Below are positions 62,835-64,000 of a stretch of 64,000 nt of DNA, in pieces. Made by a program: the position numbers and the translations under genes. Each line of letters begins with the position of its first letter. The stretch's first letter is position 1. The notes under the pieces were generated by a model. The model ran no database searches. It was given only the letters and a program-made list of their open reading frames with translations, and was not told the origin of the DNA. The stretch comes from Streptomyces sp. NBC_00443. GTDB lineage: Bacteria; Actinomycetota; Actinomycetes; Streptomycetales; Streptomycetaceae. The stretch lies in NCBI RefSeq assembly GCF_036014175.1, contig NZ_CP107917.1, positions 8,742,001 through 8,806,000 of the forward strand. The letters are read 5' to 3'.

Positions 62835-63320
62835 TCAGCCCTGGGGCCGGTGGAACCGGACGTGCAGTGCGCGGATGTCCTCCGTCAGCTCGGGCACCGG
62901 GCCCTCGACGGTCACGCCCGGCGCGACCTCCTGGATCGGCAGTGGCCGTACGGGTGCGGCGGGTACGCGCAACTCGGCCAGCCATCCGGTCAGTTGCTCC
63001 GACGAGGCGACGTACACGATGCGTCCCAGGCCGACCCAGGCGTGCGCGGCCGCGCACATCGGGCAGTGCTCGCCCGAGGTGTACACCGTCGCGGCCGCCC
63101 GTTGCTCGGGCGTCAAATGGGCCGCGGACCAGCGTGCCAGCTCGAACTCGGGGTGCCGGGTGCGATCGCCCGAGGCCACTCGGTTGTGGTCCTCGGCGAG
63201 CACTGTGCCGTCCGCCCCCACCAGCACCGAGCCGAACGGCTCGTCCCCGGCGTGGAGAGCCTCGGTCGCGAGCGCGACGCAGCGGCGCAGATACGGCAGT
63301 TCGGTGTCCTTCGCGGCCAT
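62835..63320 (-). CDS. Zinc-dependent nucleoside/base deaminase
   Basis: A 161-aa cytidine-deaminase-fold enzyme of the guanine/tRNA-adenosine deaminase group. Zinc ligands are His in RHPEFEL (the catalytic Glu follows as HPE) and the Cys pair in SGEHCPMCAAAH. DEPFGSVLVG and NRVASGDRTRHPEFEL are typical. A role in purine or pterin salvage is inferred. It is convergent with the preceding acetyltransferase gene (9 bp between stops). Confidence 0.88.
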   Translation of the reverse strand: MAAKDTELPYLRRCVALATEALHAGDEPFGSVLVGADGTVLAEDHNRVASGDRTRHPEFELARWSAAHLTPEQRAAATVYTSGEHCPMCAAAHAWVGLGRIVYVASSEQLTGWLAELRVPAAPVRPLPIQEVAPGVTVEGPVPELTEDIRALHVRFHRPQG

Positions 63321-63455
63321 GGTGGACGGGCCCTCCCAGCGGTGCGGCTTTCCCTGCGCACCCCAGCTTCGCCGACCTACGGCCGGACGGCGAGGAGGTA
63401 CGGGCTCGTCATGAAGTTGTTGCCCGGGCAGTGGTCCAGTGATGAGGTCGCCCCA

Positions 63456-64000
63456 TGGATCATGACGCGGTTCTCGCCCTCTTCGACCGGGACCTGCGCG
63501 AGGGCGCGCTGCCGGACGGCCCCGACGCCCTGGTCGAGCGGGTGGACGGGGTCGTGCGCCAGGTGTCGTCCGCGCACGGCTGGAACGGCATCGTGTGGTC
63601 CGACCTGGACGTGGCGAGCGCCGACGCGGCGATCGCCGGACAGATCGCCCACTTCTCCGGGCTCGGGCTCGAGTTCGAGTGGAAGCTCTACGGCCATGAT
63701 CTCCCGGCGGATCTCGGACAAAGGCTCAGGGACGCCGGCTTCGCGCCCCAGCCCGAAGAGACCCTGATGATCGGCGAGGTCGCCGACCTGACCCTGGACA
63801 CCGAGCCACCGGAAGGCATCCGGGTCCTGCCCGTGACCGACCGGGCGGGCGTCGACCTGGTGACCGAGGTGCACGAGAAGGCCTTCGGCGTCGACGGCTC
63901 TGCGCTCCGGCACCAATTGCTCGGCCGGCTGACGGCCGCCCCGGACACGGTGGTCGCCGTCGTCGCGCTGGCCGGTGACACCCCGGTGAGCGCCGCGCGG
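63456..64000 (+). CDS. GNAT-type acetyltransferase (3' end outside the window)
   Basis: An open frame from ATG 63456 to the window edge (181 codons, no stop), preceded by GAGG at about 8 nt. It reads MDHDAVLALFDRDLREGALP, SSAHGWNGIVWSDLD, FEWKLYGHDLPADLGQRLRDAGF and GIRVLPVTDRAGVDLVTEVHEKAFG. This is the N-terminal substrate-side part of a GNAT protein, with a second GNAT repeat beginning at GIRVLPVTD and its acetyl-CoA loop beyond the edge. Confidence 0.75.

Overview
The window reads as chromosomal DNA of a Streptomyces or a very close relative. G+C is very high throughout, and the gene set includes lineage markers: a long chaplin with a sortase signal, an SsgA-like sporulation protein, an NsdA-type TPR regulator, DUF397 and DUF6479 proteins, a large LuxR-type (LAL) regulator, and the remains of an SDR/MmyB-type regulator pair. 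No rRNA, tRNA, CRISPR array, intact insertion sequence or attachment site was seen. About 50 genes are supported. Many are translationally coupled through ATGA or GTGA overlaps.

Layout. 1-2.4 kb: a LuxE-like acyl-activating enzyme (cut by the window edge) overlapping a LuxC-like acyl-CoA reductase. 2.4-4.3 kb: a DMT exporter divergent from a LysR regulator. 4.7-11.2 kb: a stress and carbohydrate block with a beta-phosphoglucomutase-like HAD enzyme coupled to a GH65 phosphorylase, a universal stress protein (frameshifted), PPK2, two small proteins and a Cys-rich copper-binding four-helix protein. 11.3-12.5 kb: an acyl-CoA dehydrogenase behind a perfect KstR-type operator. 12.7-17.4 kb: an unusual cassette of a leaderless S8 protease, a 106-aa protein and an M14 carboxypeptidase, followed by a membrane protein and a small LysM protein. 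17.5-24.8 kb: an MpaB-like oxygenase, a soluble Ser/Thr kinase with nine TPR units, a phytoene-desaturase-type oxidoreductase, a double gene remnant, and a Tat-exported beta-lactamase-fold hydrolase.

24.9-33.2 kb holds a flavin monooxygenase/acyl-CoA ligase pair, a frameshifted LAL regulator, and a terpene synthase overlapping a P450. 33.4-48.5 kb starts with a penicillin-acylase-family hydrolase, an acyl-CoA synthetase and paaK (frameshifted) with its own palindromic operator. A hydrolase pseudogene coupled to an ion channel and a sulfatase-type membrane enzyme follow. The stretch ends in a block that resembles the mycobacterial KstR steroid side-chain genes: a FadD19-like ligase divergent from an EchA19-like hydratase, then a double-DUF35 protein and two thiolase-fold proteins in the order known for Rv3521-Rv3522-Rv3523. 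48.6-64 kb holds DUF397, USP, peptidoglycan amidase, APH-like kinase, NsdA-like regulator, PAS-PP2C phosphatase, SsgA-like protein, a baeRF3 protein, a tripeptidyl-aminopeptidase-like hydrolase, a chaplin, two GNAT proteins and a deaminase.

How the parts fit. The acyl-CoA genes at 11, 25, 36 and 42-48 kb share operator types (KstR-like boxes at 11.27 and 44.29 kb; an identical ATCTGAC-N6-TCAGAAAA palindrome at 24.87 and 44.25 kb), so a scattered lipid or steroid catabolic regulon is likely. The S8/106-aa/M14 cassette is the best candidate for an undescribed system. Three single-base losses in G/C homopolymers (8.65, 30.14 and 37.74 kb) look more like sequencing errors than decay. By contrast, the 22.4-23.0 kb and 38.9-39.5 kb remnants are genuine deletions.
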